This document shows positions 42,604-50,944 of a stretch of 64,000 nt of DNA, one piece after another. The stretch's first letter is position 1; each line of letters starts with the position of its first letter. A program made the position numbers and the translations under genes. A model generated the notes under the pieces. It searched no databases. It saw nothing but the letters and a program-made list of their open reading frames with translations, and was not told the DNA's origin. Source of the stretch: Unio delphinus (taxonomy: Eukaryota; Mollusca; Bivalvia; Unionida; Unionidae); assembly GCA_029339505.1 (NCBI GenBank), contig JAQISU010000246.1:1886501-1950500 (forward strand). Reading direction: 5' to 3'.

Positions 42604-43296
42604 ATGGAAGGACGAAAACTAACTTTGGTTCCTTACAAACGATGGATGGAATACCATCATTGGCAAGAACAACGATCCCCCCATTTACCGCCCAATCCCA
42701 ATTTGGCTGAGATGTCGCAATTACAACACGAATTGCAATCCTTGATCCATCGCCACGATTTATCCGAAACCGAAAAATCACAAAAGTACGGTCAACTCTT
42801 GAAACGGCTACAACTCTTTCATCAGAAAGCTGTGGAACAAACAGCTCAACCCACTTTGTCCGATTTTAAGGCTCTAATGAATAACCCGGCACCCTCACCC
42901 TCACCCTCTACAGCAGTTAAAACAGACGTTACCCCACCATTACCCAAGGAAGAAGAAGAACCCCATGATCTCTTTCAAACACCTACTGCTACTCCCATTC
43001 CGAGTAAGATTGCCGCTTCCTTGTTAACCCCTTCCCCCACTCCCCCACGAGAAGAACTCAAAACTTGGGTTAAAAAGATGATGGCTACTCCTTCTTCGAC
43101 AGATGTGAAAAAGAAAGAAAGGAAACCAGAAGTGAGAAAAGAAAAGAAGGCCAAAGAAGCTATCCCATTACCTCCACCACCACCATTACCCTCGACGTCA
43201 ACTCCTGTGGCACATCGGACACGTAAAACCGTTTCCAAACAACCCGCATTTCGTCCCACCCAAAGCAATATCCTCGAAGAGTGGGTCCCTTATTAA
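42604..43296 (+). CDS. Conserved virion-associated protein, unknown role
   Basis: 230 residues. The start LTLVPYKRWMEYHHW and the helix LQHELQSLIHRHDLSETEK, then YGQLLKRLQLF, match a protein I recall in many Polinton-type elements ('LVP...EM..IL....L...EK...Y...L'). The rest is Pro/Ser/Thr-rich with a basic stretch (KKKERKPEVRKEKKAKE) and a polyproline run, and ends ILEEWVPY. It was probably a structural or scaffolding protein. It is adjacent to the integrase, whose ATG lies eight bases after this stop. Confidence 0.6.
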   Translation: MEGRKLTLVPYKRWMEYHHWQEQRSPHLPPNPNLAEMSQLQHELQSLIHRHDLSETEKSQKYGQLLKRLQLFHQKAVEQTAQPTLSDFKALMNNPAPSPSPSTAVKTDVTPPLPKEEEEPHDLFQTPTATPIPSKIAASLLTPSPTPPREELKTWVKKMMATPSSTDVKKKERKPEVRKEKKAKEAIPLPPPPPLPSTSTPVAHRTRKTVSKQPAFRPTQSNILEEWVPY

Positions 43297-43304
43297 CAAA
43301 AACC

Positions 43305-44417
43305 ATGGAGAAGGTCTTAGCCAGCATTTACTACGATCCAGCTCACCCTGCAGGTTACGGAGGCATTCAGAAATTGTATCGTGCTGCCAAAACTCGCCTG
43401 AAAAAGCTCCGTTTACCAGCAGTACAACGATGGTTACAAGAACAAGCGACGTACACTTTACACAAACCCATTCGACGAAAATTTCACAGAAGTCGCACTC
43501 AAGTGGAAGGCATCGATCATCAATGGCAAGCCGATTTAGCTGATGTCTCTCATTTAGCCACCTACAATCGTGGCTACAAATATTTGTTTTGTGTCATCGA
43601 CGTCTTTTCTAAATTTGCCTGGGTCGTACCATTGACATCCAAATCGAGCGGAGAGTTAGTACGAGCTTTGCAACTGGTGTTGAAACAAAGCGGTCGTCAC
43701 CCTCTTCGATGGCAAACCGACAAAGGCACCGAATTTCTGAACCAAGCTTTTCAACGAGAATTAAAAAAACGTGACATTCATTTTTTCACCACCGAAAATC
43801 CTGAAACCAAAGCCAGTATCGTGGAACGTTTTCAACGTACCTTGAAAGAACGCATGTGGAAATATTTTACACATCAACACACTCTCAAGTACATCGACGT
43901 CTTACCACACTTAGTCCAAGCCTACAATCAATCTTACCATAGAAGCATTGGACGTGCCCCACAAGAGGTGACACCTGACAACGAAGTGACTGTTTTTGAG
44001 CGTCTGTTTGGTACGTCCCGGACGAGGGCTGTCCCCAAGAAAGGTAAAGAAGTGTTAACCCCGGGAGATTGGGTACGCATTGGCAAAACCAAACGCACTT
44101 TCGACAAAGGTTACTTACCCAACTGGACCACCGAATTGTTTCGTGTGACTGGACGAGTGCGCGATCGTCATCCTACCGTCTATAAATTGGAAGACATGAA
44201 CGGAGAAGTATTAAAAGGAACATTTTACTTGCCTGAGTTACAACGTGTTACCAAAAAAGAAGACGACGTGTACGACATTGAAAGCATTCTCGAACGAAGA
44301 ACCCGTAAAGTAGGAAAACGTCGTGTCAAAGAAGTCAAAGTACGTTGGAAAGGATATCCTCCTAGTTTTGATTCTTGGATTGACGCTTCGCAAGTCATCG
44401 ACTATAAAAAGAAGTGA
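43305..44417 (+). CDS. Retroviral-type integrase with chromodomain
   Basis: 370 residues from the ATG at 43305; an in-frame GTG at 43281 would overlap the previous gene. Residues 1-65 form the zinc/HTH-like N-terminus (without a full HHCC). Catalytic residues: QADLAD (Asp, about 73), WQTDKGTEF (Asp, about 136) and SIVERFQRTLK (Glu, about 171). Residues about 322-363 (VYDIESILERR, VRWKGYPPSFDSWID) form a chromodomain, which in chromoviruses targets histone marks. It explains the TIR ends and the AACGTG duplication. The frame is intact, so this copy could be functional. Confidence 0.95.
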   Translation: MEKVLASIYYDPAHPAGYGGIQKLYRAAKTRLKKLRLPAVQRWLQEQATYTLHKPIRRKFHRSRTQVEGIDHQWQADLADVSHLATYNRGYKYLFCVIDVFSKFAWVVPLTSKSSGELVRALQLVLKQSGRHPLRWQTDKGTEFLNQAFQRELKKRDIHFFTTENPETKASIVERFQRTLKERMWKYFTHQHTLKYIDVLPHLVQAYNQSYHRSIGRAPQEVTPDNEVTVFERLFGTSRTRAVPKKGKEVLTPGDWVRIGKTKRTFDKGYLPNWTTELFRVTGRVRDRHPTVYKLEDMNGEVLKGTFYLPELQRVTKKEDDVYDIESILERRTRKVGKRRVKEVKVRWKGYPPSFDSWIDASQVIDYKKK

Positions 44418-44422
44418 CCATC

Positions 44423-44842
44423 ATGCCCTTCAATACAGCTTCAGCAACCACAGTGACTACTCCTTCACCCACGTCATCTCTGCAAGATTTACAAAAGCAA
44501 CCCTTGTGGGTGTGGTGTGGAGAACGTGTCCCTAAAACGCAAATCGTTTTTTTCTGTCAAATCTTTGTGGTATATTGTGTCATTGGTGCAGCCATTGCTA
44601 ATTTGAGTTTGCAACAAGGAGACAAACAATTGTGGACCATTTTACTCAGCAGTTGCATCGGGTATCTTCTTCCCAATCCTTCCCTGAAATACTCTTACAA
44701 CGGGAACAACAGTAACAATATTGGGAGCCTTGCGGCCAACGTTAGTCCTTCTCCTGACAGTCACCCTTCCAATCACAATCCTCTTTTAGACACTCCTTTA
44801 ACCTCGAGTGACTCCTCGGACAGAAGAACATTGGAAATATGA
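44423..44842 (+). CDS. Two-helix membrane protein
   Basis: 139 residues from the ATG at 44423 (a GTG at 44414 is less likely). Two hydrophobic segments: TQIVFFCQIFVVYCVIGAAI and LWTILLSSCIGYLLPNPSLK. The second, 'LW..LLSS..GYLLPNP', is a pattern I know from small proteins beside pentons in this class. The rest is Asn/Ser-rich. It overlaps the penton start by four bases (ATGA). A virion-membrane or assembly role is inferred. Confidence 0.7.
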   Translation: MPFNTASATTVTTPSPTSSLQDLQKQPLWVWCGERVPKTQIVFFCQIFVVYCVIGAAIANLSLQQGDKQLWTILLSSCIGYLLPNPSLKYSYNGNNSNNIGSLAANVSPSPDSHPSNHNPLLDTPLTSSDSSDRRTLEI

Positions 44843-45744
44843 ACAACACTATGAACCAATTTTACTTAACGTTACCTAGTGACAGTTCCATGGAGGTGTT
44901 TCCTAACAACACATTGTGTTGTTACACGTCTAAATTACCTCAAGCCATGCATTTGGATCAAGATGATCATTGGGAAGTAGCTTTAGTGGAAATAATACAC
45001 CCGACACAAATCAAAAACATCGTCGAAAATCAAAACACTTTTTCAGTAGAAGTGTATGACGAGAAATTGCAAAAAGCCTTAGACGCACGAGGTCACACTA
45101 GCACACTGCACCCCAAAACTAATCGGCCAACCTATGTGATCGCCATTCCTGCAGGCTATTATTTTAGTGGTCAACATTTAGTGACTACGATTCAAAACAG
45201 GTTCAATGCTGTGTTTGGTAAAGCCCTGGAGAAAGAAAGTGTTACCTTTGAGTACCATAAAGTGGCTCGTCGACTCCTGATAACATTTTCAGAGAAGAAA
45301 ATGATAGCCATTACCTTTTGTCCTGAATTGTATGATATTTTAGGTGGAGACCTAAAGATGTTGGCCAAGAAAAATGAGATACCAGGCATAACCAGTAACT
45401 CGGATTTTGCAAAATATTTTCGATCCCCTGTAGAATTGAACCAAGGCCTCAACTTGATGTTTGTGTACTCCGATGTGGTGGAGTACAACGTGGTAGGACA
45501 CACCTCTGTGCCGTTACTGCGTGTCATTCCTTTCAAAGTGGATTCTGTCACCGCTGACGAGGAAGGTGGAAATACCTATCACGTTCACCGTGAATTTGTA
45601 CATCCTCATTATTTACCCGTCAGTAAGTCGTATTTTGACAGTGTCAACATTACTATAAAAGGAGAACTAGGTCAAAATATTCCATTTACCAAAGGGAAAG
45701 TCACAGTGAAACTCCATTTTCAAAAACGATTCTCCAACAACTGA
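44839..45744 (+). CDS. Penton (minor capsid) protein
   Basis: 301 residues from the ATG at 44839, with an alternative at 44851 (MNQFYLTLPSDSS). FYLTLPSDSSMEVFPNNTLC, then YTSKLPQAM, WEVALVEIIHPTQIKNI and YYFSGQHLVTTIQNRFN match the single-jelly-roll minor capsid protein of adintoviruses and Polintons, which forms the five-fold vertices. The last 60 residues (FDSVNITIKGELGQNIPF, then KVTVKLHFQKR) are the terminal strands. Its length is normal and its frame intact. Confidence 0.88.
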   Translation: MNNTMNQFYLTLPSDSSMEVFPNNTLCCYTSKLPQAMHLDQDDHWEVALVEIIHPTQIKNIVENQNTFSVEVYDEKLQKALDARGHTSTLHPKTNRPTYVIAIPAGYYFSGQHLVTTIQNRFNAVFGKALEKESVTFEYHKVARRLLITFSEKKMIAITFCPELYDILGGDLKMLAKKNEIPGITSNSDFAKYFRSPVELNQGLNLMFVYSDVVEYNVVGHTSVPLLRVIPFKVDSVTADEEGGNTYHVHREFVHPHYLPVSKSYFDSVNITIKGELGQNIPFTKGKVTVKLHFQKRFSNN

Positions 45745-45751
45745 AAAAGTG

Positions 45752-46192
45752 ATGTATCCTGTGTACCAAGGAGTCACTCGACAACGAGGACATGGTTTAG
45801 GAGATATGTTTAAATCAGCCTTTCGTTCCGTAGTCCCTGTTTTAAAACCAATGGTGACACGAGGATTGCACACCTTAAAAGATGCCGCATTGACTCACGG
45901 CAAAGATTTTCTTTACAATGTTCTCATTGACAAACAAAACCCAAAAGAAGCTTTTTTGAGAGCAGGCAAAAATACCTTGCTTCAAACGGGTAAAGAGCTT
46001 TTGGGTCGACGAGAAAGTCCTATAAATGCTCTGAACGGTACCACGTCTGACATTCCTACTTCCCTGACGACACAGCAAGGACAAGGTAGAAAGCGTCGAC
46101 GAAGACACCCTTTCAAAAGTCTCCGTACCTCAAAAGTTCGAAAGACAAAGAAAAAAAGAACCGCTCGAGACTTAGACATTTTTGATTATTAA
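45752..46192 (+). CDS. Minor virion protein (pVI-like)
   Basis: 146 residues from the ATG at 45752, eight bases past the penton stop. A TATAAAAGG lies at 45654 in the penton gene. The opening YQGVTRQRGHGLGDMFKSAF, then VPVLKPMVTRGLHTLKDAA, matches the small protein beside the MCP in these elements. The outer-element version starts MPVYNAYYGDGLGDNI. The middle is amphipathic helix; the tail is basic (KRRRRHPFKSLR). It probably connects the MCP shell with the core. Confidence 0.7.
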   Translation: MYPVYQGVTRQRGHGLGDMFKSAFRSVVPVLKPMVTRGLHTLKDAALTHGKDFLYNVLIDKQNPKEAFLRAGKNTLLQTGKELLGRRESPINALNGTTSDIPTSLTTQQGQGRKRRRRHPFKSLRTSKVRKTKKKRTARDLDIFDY

Positions 46193-46219
46193 AAGTGAAG
46201 AAAAAAACCTAAAGCAAAA

Positions 46220-47564
46220 ATGATGCACCAAGAATCTTGTGCCTGTTCCAAGTCGGAACTAGATCTCTTTGCCATGCCACCCACGATGATGACCATGCAA
46301 GAAGCTCAATGGGTCGAATTTCATCCCGTCTCCTCTTTGACGGATTCAGCTCCCATCGAGTTTGAAATCAAAGGACAACCCGAAGATTACATTGATCTGA
46401 ACAACAGTTACTTGTATTTGAAAGTGAAAGTGGGTAGAACGGACAACGACAACCCGCCGGCAGTCGATGCCCAAGTAGCTCCCGTCAACAATTTTATGCA
46501 TTCCTTGTTCAGCGATGTGGATTTGTACATGAATAACAAACTGGTTAGCAGTAGCATGGATACTTACCCTTATCGAAAATCTCTTGACGTACGGAAAAGA
46601 AGCCAAGAACACTCATTTAGATGCTTGCGTGGTATGGAAACCTGATACAGCAAATGATAATAACGACAATGATAATAACTTTAGCGACACAGTGTTGTCC
46701 GTACCAGCAACCAATGAAAATGCTGCCGTTCCTCACAATGTGGGTTTTAACGAGCGTCGAAAGAAAATTCTGCAAGGACGTAGTTTAGAACTGTGCGATC
46801 GTTTGCATTTGGACATGTGGTTTCAAGAGAAGTATTTGCTGAACGGAGTAGATATTCGCTTGAGACTGAATCGAAGCAGTGCTGCTTTTCATTTGATGGC
46901 TAATGCCAGCACATACAAAACCATCATCCAAGAAGCCAGGTTATACGTGCGTCGTGTGGAAGTGTTACCTAAAGTGGGAAATGACATCAGTCACACCTTG
47001 AGCAGAACGACAGCCAAGTATCCGATACGCCGCGTGGAAGTCAAAACTTTTACCATTGCCGCTGGACTCCAATCAAAGATCGAAGATCATCTGTTTCAAG
47101 GACAGTTACCCAAACGTTTATTCATTGGTATCGTCAGCAATGCAGCCCTCAACGGTGCCCACGATAAAAATCCTTTCGAGTTTAGGCACTACAATGTATC
47201 CAAAATTGAAGTCAGTCGCGATGGCAAAACTTTGTGTACCCGACCCTTCGAACCCAAGTTTGGCTTGAAGAATTACTTGAGGTCGTACTTGTCACTGTAC
47301 GAAGCCACAGGACAGTTAGGAACCAACACCAGTCACGGTATTTCTTACAACGATTATGCAGGAGGTTACACGTTGTGGGCTTTTGATTTCACTCCAGACC
47401 AAGGCAGCGACGAGGGACATTTCCACCCTATAAAATCTGGGCAACTGCGTGTGGAACTTCAGTTTGCAGTACCTCTTCCCCATACGGTGAATGTCATTCT
47501 GTATGCCGAATTCGATAATACCATAGAAATCAACAGTTTGAGAGAAGTCATTCTAGACTATTAG
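46220..47564 (+). CDS. Major capsid protein (double jelly-roll), one frame break
   Basis: Two overlapping frames, 46220-46645 and 46584-47564, make one MCP of about 448 codons. The first holds DYIDLNNSYLYLKVKV, NNFMHSLFSDVDLYMNN and MDTYPYRKSL. The second begins with LTYGKEAKNTHLDA at the point where MCPs of this family continue 'TYGKEAK', so the frame changes by one or two bases at about 46580. Later segments, YLLNGVDIRLRLNRSS and QLRVELQFAVPLPHTVNVIL, are typical. This protein forms the capsid hexamers. The break is at no clear slippery site or homopolymer, so a lesion or a sequence error is more likely than programmed shifting. Confidence 0.9.
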
Positions 47565-47569
47565 ACACT

Positions 47570-48070
47570 ATGGAAGACCCTTGTCCCTCTTTGAATAGTG
47601 GAGAATCCATGGAATGGGAGGTTACAGAAAAAGCAAACCATCAAGACCAAAAAGAAGAAGAAGTAGTGATCATGCAATCCAGATGGCCAGAACAGGAACA
47701 ACAGTTAGTGGCTTGTTTTGCACAACACTTGGAAGATAAAATGAGGGACCTGATTAAAAAAGATTGTTATGGATGTCAAATCGATCATCCCAGTCAAATT
47801 CAACACGATAAATGTATGATGATGAGTCAAGAAGAAAAATTGGATGATTATCTGAACGAAGCTTGGAGTCTCATCTCCGAAGAAGACGTGTTACTTCAGT
47901 GGTATAAAGGCTTACGTGATCATTCCTCTCCTCCATTGTTTGCTCGAGAAATTGATCGCATCGAAGCTCTCTTGGCACAGAGTAAAGAGACGAAGCAAAC
48001 CATCAGTTACTTGTCAGACCGTTTCAAACAAAAAGTCTGGATTGAATTGATGACTTATCATCACCTGTGA
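47570..48070 (+). CDS. Conserved protein after the MCP, unknown role
   Basis: 166 residues. KDCYGCQIDHPSQIQHDKCM, a Cys/His-rich knot, is a motif I recall from proteins next to the MCP in many Polinton elements. The remainder is acidic and helical. It starts six bases after the MCP stop. A TATAAAA at about 47430 within the MCP gene may serve it. Function unknown; the Cys/His set could bind zinc. Confidence 0.65.
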   Translation: MEDPCPSLNSGESMEWEVTEKANHQDQKEEEVVIMQSRWPEQEQQLVACFAQHLEDKMRDLIKKDCYGCQIDHPSQIQHDKCMMMSQEEKLDDYLNEAWSLISEEDVLLQWYKGLRDHSSPPLFAREIDRIEALLAQSKETKQTISYLSDRFKQKVWIELMTYHHL

Positions 48071-48107
48071 AGAAAGGAGAGAAAAACACAAGGCTACAAA
48101 ACAAAAA

Positions 48108-48665
48108 ATGGATACTTGGGAACTTTATTATCTTTTGAACCGTAGTTCGTACACTGCTTCTTGGAATCCTGTGGTGTGTGCTAAAGATGAACTACCTCAT
48201 CGCAAACCTCAAGAGAATCAAGCTTATGTCATCAACACAGATGACAGTCATCTTCCAGGAACTCACTGGGTAGCTGTCTACTTTCCTCAAGAGGGTTGTG
48301 CGGAGTATTTTGATTCGTATGGATTGCCTCCTTTCGAAGATGATATCATTGACTTTATGAGAAGAAATGCCCAGACGACACGATTCAATAATGTGAAATT
48401 ACAAAGCACAGATTCTATGGTGTGTGGACAATATTGTATCTATTATCTGCATCATCGCAGTCTTGGATATTCTTTAGAACATTTAGTGACTTATTTTGAT
48501 CGTCATTCGTCTCGAAACGATGACAAAGTAGATCGATGGTTTTGTGACCATTATGGCTATCTGTTGTCTTTAGCTAGGAAACGTAGTGTACATCAATCGC
48601 CCAATGATTTCCAACAGTGGAAATCTCAATTTAATTCACAACGTTGTCAACCATGTCAAAGATAA
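48108..48665 (+). CDS. Adenain-like cysteine protease
   Basis: 185 residues. Catalytic residues are at PGTHWVAVYF (His, about 52), AEYFDSYGLPP (Asp, about 67), LQSTDSMVCGQYCIYYL (Gln-like position and Cys, about 105), all in the order known from the adenovirus protease. It matures core and minor capsid proteins, such as the GG-containing PX products, in the particle. Compared with the outer-element copy, the Asp and the CG..C box are intact. It is the last gene of the central block. Confidence 0.92.
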   Translation: MDTWELYYLLNRSSYTASWNPVVCAKDELPHRKPQENQAYVINTDDSHLPGTHWVAVYFPQEGCAEYFDSYGLPPFEDDIIDFMRRNAQTTRFNNVKLQSTDSMVCGQYCIYYLHHRSLGYSLEHLVTYFDRHSSRNDDKVDRWFCDHYGYLLSLARKRSVHQSPNDFQQWKSQFNSQRCQPCQR

Positions 48666-48689
48666 TGTAATGGAGTTATGGAAGAAAAA

Positions 48690-48768
48690 TATGTTTGTTC
48701 TTTGAAATGATGTTTGTTCTTTGAAATAATGTTTGTTCTTTGAAATAATGTTTGTTATTTGAATAAAA
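48690..48768 (+). repeat. 20-bp tandem repeat with polyadenylation signal
   Basis: Four copies of a TGTTTGTTCTTTGAAATAA-type unit just after the protease gene. The last runs into AATAAA (about 48763). The repeat may hold the 3' end of the central late transcripts. Confidence 0.8.
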
Positions 48769-48896
48769 ATGTTGTGTTTTGAAAACCAATGTGTCTGTCG
48801 TTTATTTTACATTTGTATTCATATAAATGCTCTTTGACTTTTCTTTCTATCCCTCACATCAAACTATCTAAACGTTTCAAAACCCTAAACAGTCGA

Positions 48897-48936
48897 GGGG
48901 TGTTTTCCATCACGTCCGCGCTTGAACCATATAATG
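48897..48936 (+). promoter_or_regulatory. Shared terminal-gene promoter, copy 1
   Basis: GGGGTGTTTTCCATCACGTC, then CGCGCTTGAAC and CATATAAT. The TATA-like box lies 32 nt after the start of the block and 61 nt before the ATG at 48990. The same block recurs at 49757 and 50857. Confidence 0.8.
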
Positions 48937-48989
48937 CAGGGGTAGTCTCCAGTCTGGCCATCCATTGTTTGACTCATCCTCCTACGAAG

Positions 48990-49358
48990 ATGTGCTCAAG
49001 ACTAGCTAAGCTGAACGAAGCTTATGTCACTCTGCATCGTATCAGACACAATCTGATGCCAAAGCCTGAAGAGATTGAGAATGTGAGAATGCTACAAGTA
49101 ACGGAAGACCTCATAGAAGAACTCTTCAGAGAGGAAATTCAAAAAGAGAAAGAAGAATGGACTGAGAAGTATCGACTTCAAAAGCAGCAGAGAGAACAGA
49201 GAGAACAGCATCAGCAGCAGCAGCAACAGCAACAACATCAGCAGGAACCAGACAGAAGTTTTGTCGACTGTCGTGTGGACACAAAAGAGTTCTCTTTCTC
49301 TTTCCGAAGAAGCAGACCCTATCGTGTAGCCAAACGAGGACGCAATCTTAGACGATAA
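48990..49358 (+). CDS. Gln-rich coiled-coil protein, terminal gene 3
   Basis: 122 residues. I choose the ATG at 48990 (MCSRLAKLNEAYVTLHRIRH) because the shared promoter lies between it and the longer in-frame ATG at 48789. The middle is a Glu/Lys/Gln coiled coil with a run of Gln/His; the end is Arg-rich (RRSRPYRVAKRGRNLRR). Its opening (KLNEAY..LHRIRHNL, then EDLIEELF) resembles in layout the next gene (RELQMHLENARRLLDEL), so the two may be distant paralogues. Function unknown. A histone-type stem-loop lies 40 nt past the stop. Confidence 0.65.
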   Translation: MCSRLAKLNEAYVTLHRIRHNLMPKPEEIENVRMLQVTEDLIEELFREEIQKEKEEWTEKYRLQKQQREQREQHQQQQQQQQHQQEPDRSFVDCRVDTKEFSFSFRRSRPYRVAKRGRNLRR

Positions 49359-49398
49359 AAGATTGTCATCCTTCCTCGTACACACAAACACAAAAAAC

Positions 49399-49414
49399 AG
49401 CCCTTTTCAGGGCT
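49399..49414 (+). terminator. Histone-type 3' stem-loop, copy 3
   Basis: AGCCCT-TTTC-AGGGCT, then ACCCA exactly as in histone mRNAs, and CTCGAAAAGAATT at about 49425-49437 as the purine-rich downstream element. It starts 40 nt after the stop. Confidence 0.88.
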
Positions 49415-49654
49415 ACCCAATATTCTCGAAAAGAATTAATTATTCAATTTGCTTATGGTATGTGAGGAAGTTAGAAAAAAATAGAAGTGAGTCTATAATC
49501 ACTGTCTCATTTTACTTTTGTTTTGAAGTGCGTCTATAAGCACAACGTATTTTTTCAAAATAACTTGTTCAATGTATAATTAATAGGAGTCAAGTATAAA
49601 AGTGAGTGAGTGTTTTATTTTAAAAAGTCAGCTTGTTTTTTTTTTTTTTTTTTT

Positions 49655-49783
49655 GGTAATGATAGGAATAATGTAAGTTTTTTGGATCTAGGGGTGTTTT
49701 CCATCACGTCCGCGTGTTTTGGTAATGATAGGGATACTGTAAGATTTTTGGATCTAGGGGGTGTTTTCCATCACGTCCGCGCT
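49655..49783 (+). repeat. Tandem duplication of the promoter region
   Basis: Two copies of about 63 bp (49655-49714 and 49721-49783) run from GGTAATGATAGG through TTTTGGATCTAGGGG to CACGTCCGCG. Only the second continues into a TATA box; the first is an orphan promoter half. Confidence 0.8.
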
Positions 49784-49798
49784 TGAACTATATATAAA
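49757..49798 (+). promoter_or_regulatory. Shared terminal-gene promoter, copy 2
   Basis: GGGGTGTTTTCCATCACGTC, CGCGCTTGAAC, then TATATATAAA at about 49789. The TATA box lies 32 nt after the block start and 56 nt before the ATG at 49845. Confidence 0.82.
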
Positions 49799-49844
49799 GA
49801 AGCACTCATCAGTCTGGCTACCCATCGTTGGTGAATCAAAGAAG

Positions 49845-50312
49845 ATGAGCAGAGTTCAAAAGTTAAGAGAGCTTCAAATGCATCTGGAAAATGCTAGGCG
49901 TCTCCTGGACGAACTGGCTATGGAGGCCATAGCAGAGCAGGCCAAAATTGAAAAAGAAGAGGAGGAAAGAAAAAAGAAAGAAGAGGAGGAGAAGAAAAGT
50001 CCCATCTTACCTCACCGCATGATGAGACAGACTAGTGAAGTCAAACCCATGGTGAGGGCACCTTCACCACCAGAACCAGTTCGTCCACTACAGGTTCAGC
50101 CCCCACTGCCTCAGACGCAACAACCACAGACTCATCCACGGTTGCGGAATAGAGGCAGAAATGAAGAGACTTTCACTATCCCTCAAACAGAAGATTGGGA
50201 TAGTGAAGCCACTCATTCTCCCTCTGCACTCCCAGTCACAAGAGTGAATTGGGAGAATGATTGGAGTAGGAGATGTGTGTGTGGGGCTAGACCTGGGAGA
50301 TGCCAGCATTAG
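49845..50312 (+). CDS. Coiled-coil, Pro-rich protein, terminal gene 4
   Basis: 155 residues from the ATG at 49845, 56 nt after the TATA box; the in-frame upstream start overlaps the promoter. The first 55 residues form a coiled coil (LRELQMHLENARRLLDEL, then an EEERKKKEEEEKK run). The middle is Pro/Gln-rich (PSPPEPVRPLQVQPPLPQ), and the end has WENDWSRRCVCGARPGRCQH with Cys and His that may bind zinc. No family is recognised. It has a histone-type stem-loop 28 nt past the stop. Confidence 0.65.
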   Translation: MSRVQKLRELQMHLENARRLLDELAMEAIAEQAKIEKEEEERKKKEEEEKKSPILPHRMMRQTSEVKPMVRAPSPPEPVRPLQVQPPLPQTQQPQTHPRLRNRGRNEETFTIPQTEDWDSEATHSPSALPVTRVNWENDWSRRCVCGARPGRCQH

Positions 50313-50340
50313 CCAGGTGCATTTTGAAGTTAAAAAAAAC

Positions 50341-50356
50341 AGCCCTTCTCAGGGCT
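50341..50356 (+). terminator. Histone-type 3' stem-loop, copy 4
   Basis: AGCCCT-TCTC-AGGGCT, then ACCCA and CTAGAAAAGAAATA. The loop has one T-to-C change that the canonical consensus allows. The 25 bases after 50371 match those after 32874. Confidence 0.88.
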
Positions 50357-50453
50357 ACCCAAATAACTAGAAAAGAAATACTATGTCAATTGCCAATGAG
50401 TGTGAGAGAGGAGTAGTGTGATTATAAACACTGACTCTATTTAGATGGTATAT

Positions 50454-50840
50454 GTTGTGATTTTGGATAGTATATAGTAGGGTGTGTTTTGGCTGCTTCC
50501 CCGTGTGTGTGGTTAGTATAGGGTGTGATTTTGGATAGTATATAGTAGGATTTGTTTTTGGCTGCTTCCCCGTGTGTGGTTAGTATAGGGTGTGTTTTGG
50601 ATAGTATATAGTAGGGTTTGTTTTGGCTGCTTCCCCGTGTGTGTGTGGTTAGTATAGGGTGTGATTTTGGATAGTATATAGTAGGGTTTGTTTTGGCTGC
50701 TTCCCCGTGTGTGTGGTTAGTATAGGGTGTGATTTTGGATAGTATATAGTAGGGTTTGTTTTGGCTGCTTCCCCGTGTGTGTGGTTAGTATAGGGTGTGA
50801 TTTTGGATAGTAAATGATAGGGTTTGTGGATAGTATCTAA
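50454..50840. repeat. 68-72-bp tandem repeat, five copies
   Basis: Units of GATTTTGGATAGTATATAGT, GGGTTTGTTTTGGCTGC, TTCCCCGTGTGTGTGG and TTAGTATAGGG. It ends 20 bp before the third shared promoter. Length differences come from the GTGT part. It fills most of the 632-bp gap between genes. Confidence 0.9.
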
Positions 50841-50856
50841 TATGACAAGTGAATGT

Positions 50857-50900
50857 AGGGGGTGTTTACTTTCACGTCCGTGCTTAAGATATATATACTC
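50857..50900 (+). promoter_or_regulatory. Shared terminal-gene promoter, copy 3
   Basis: GGGGGTGTTTACTTTCACGTC, then CGTGCTTAAG and ATATATATAC. A slightly diverged copy with the same 32-nt spacing to the TATA box and 57 nt to the ATG. Confidence 0.78.
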
Positions 50901-50944
50901 AAAGTGACTGACATTAGAACCATTCCACGGAATAACCATAGAAG

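Noticed and set aside
45192..45551. 119-codon minus-strand frame opposite the penton gene
   Set aside because: It is antisense to a gene with strong family motifs; no domain.
48789..48989. 67-residue N-terminal extension of terminal gene 3
   Set aside because: The shared promoter and TATA box lie inside it, so the transcript probably starts after it.
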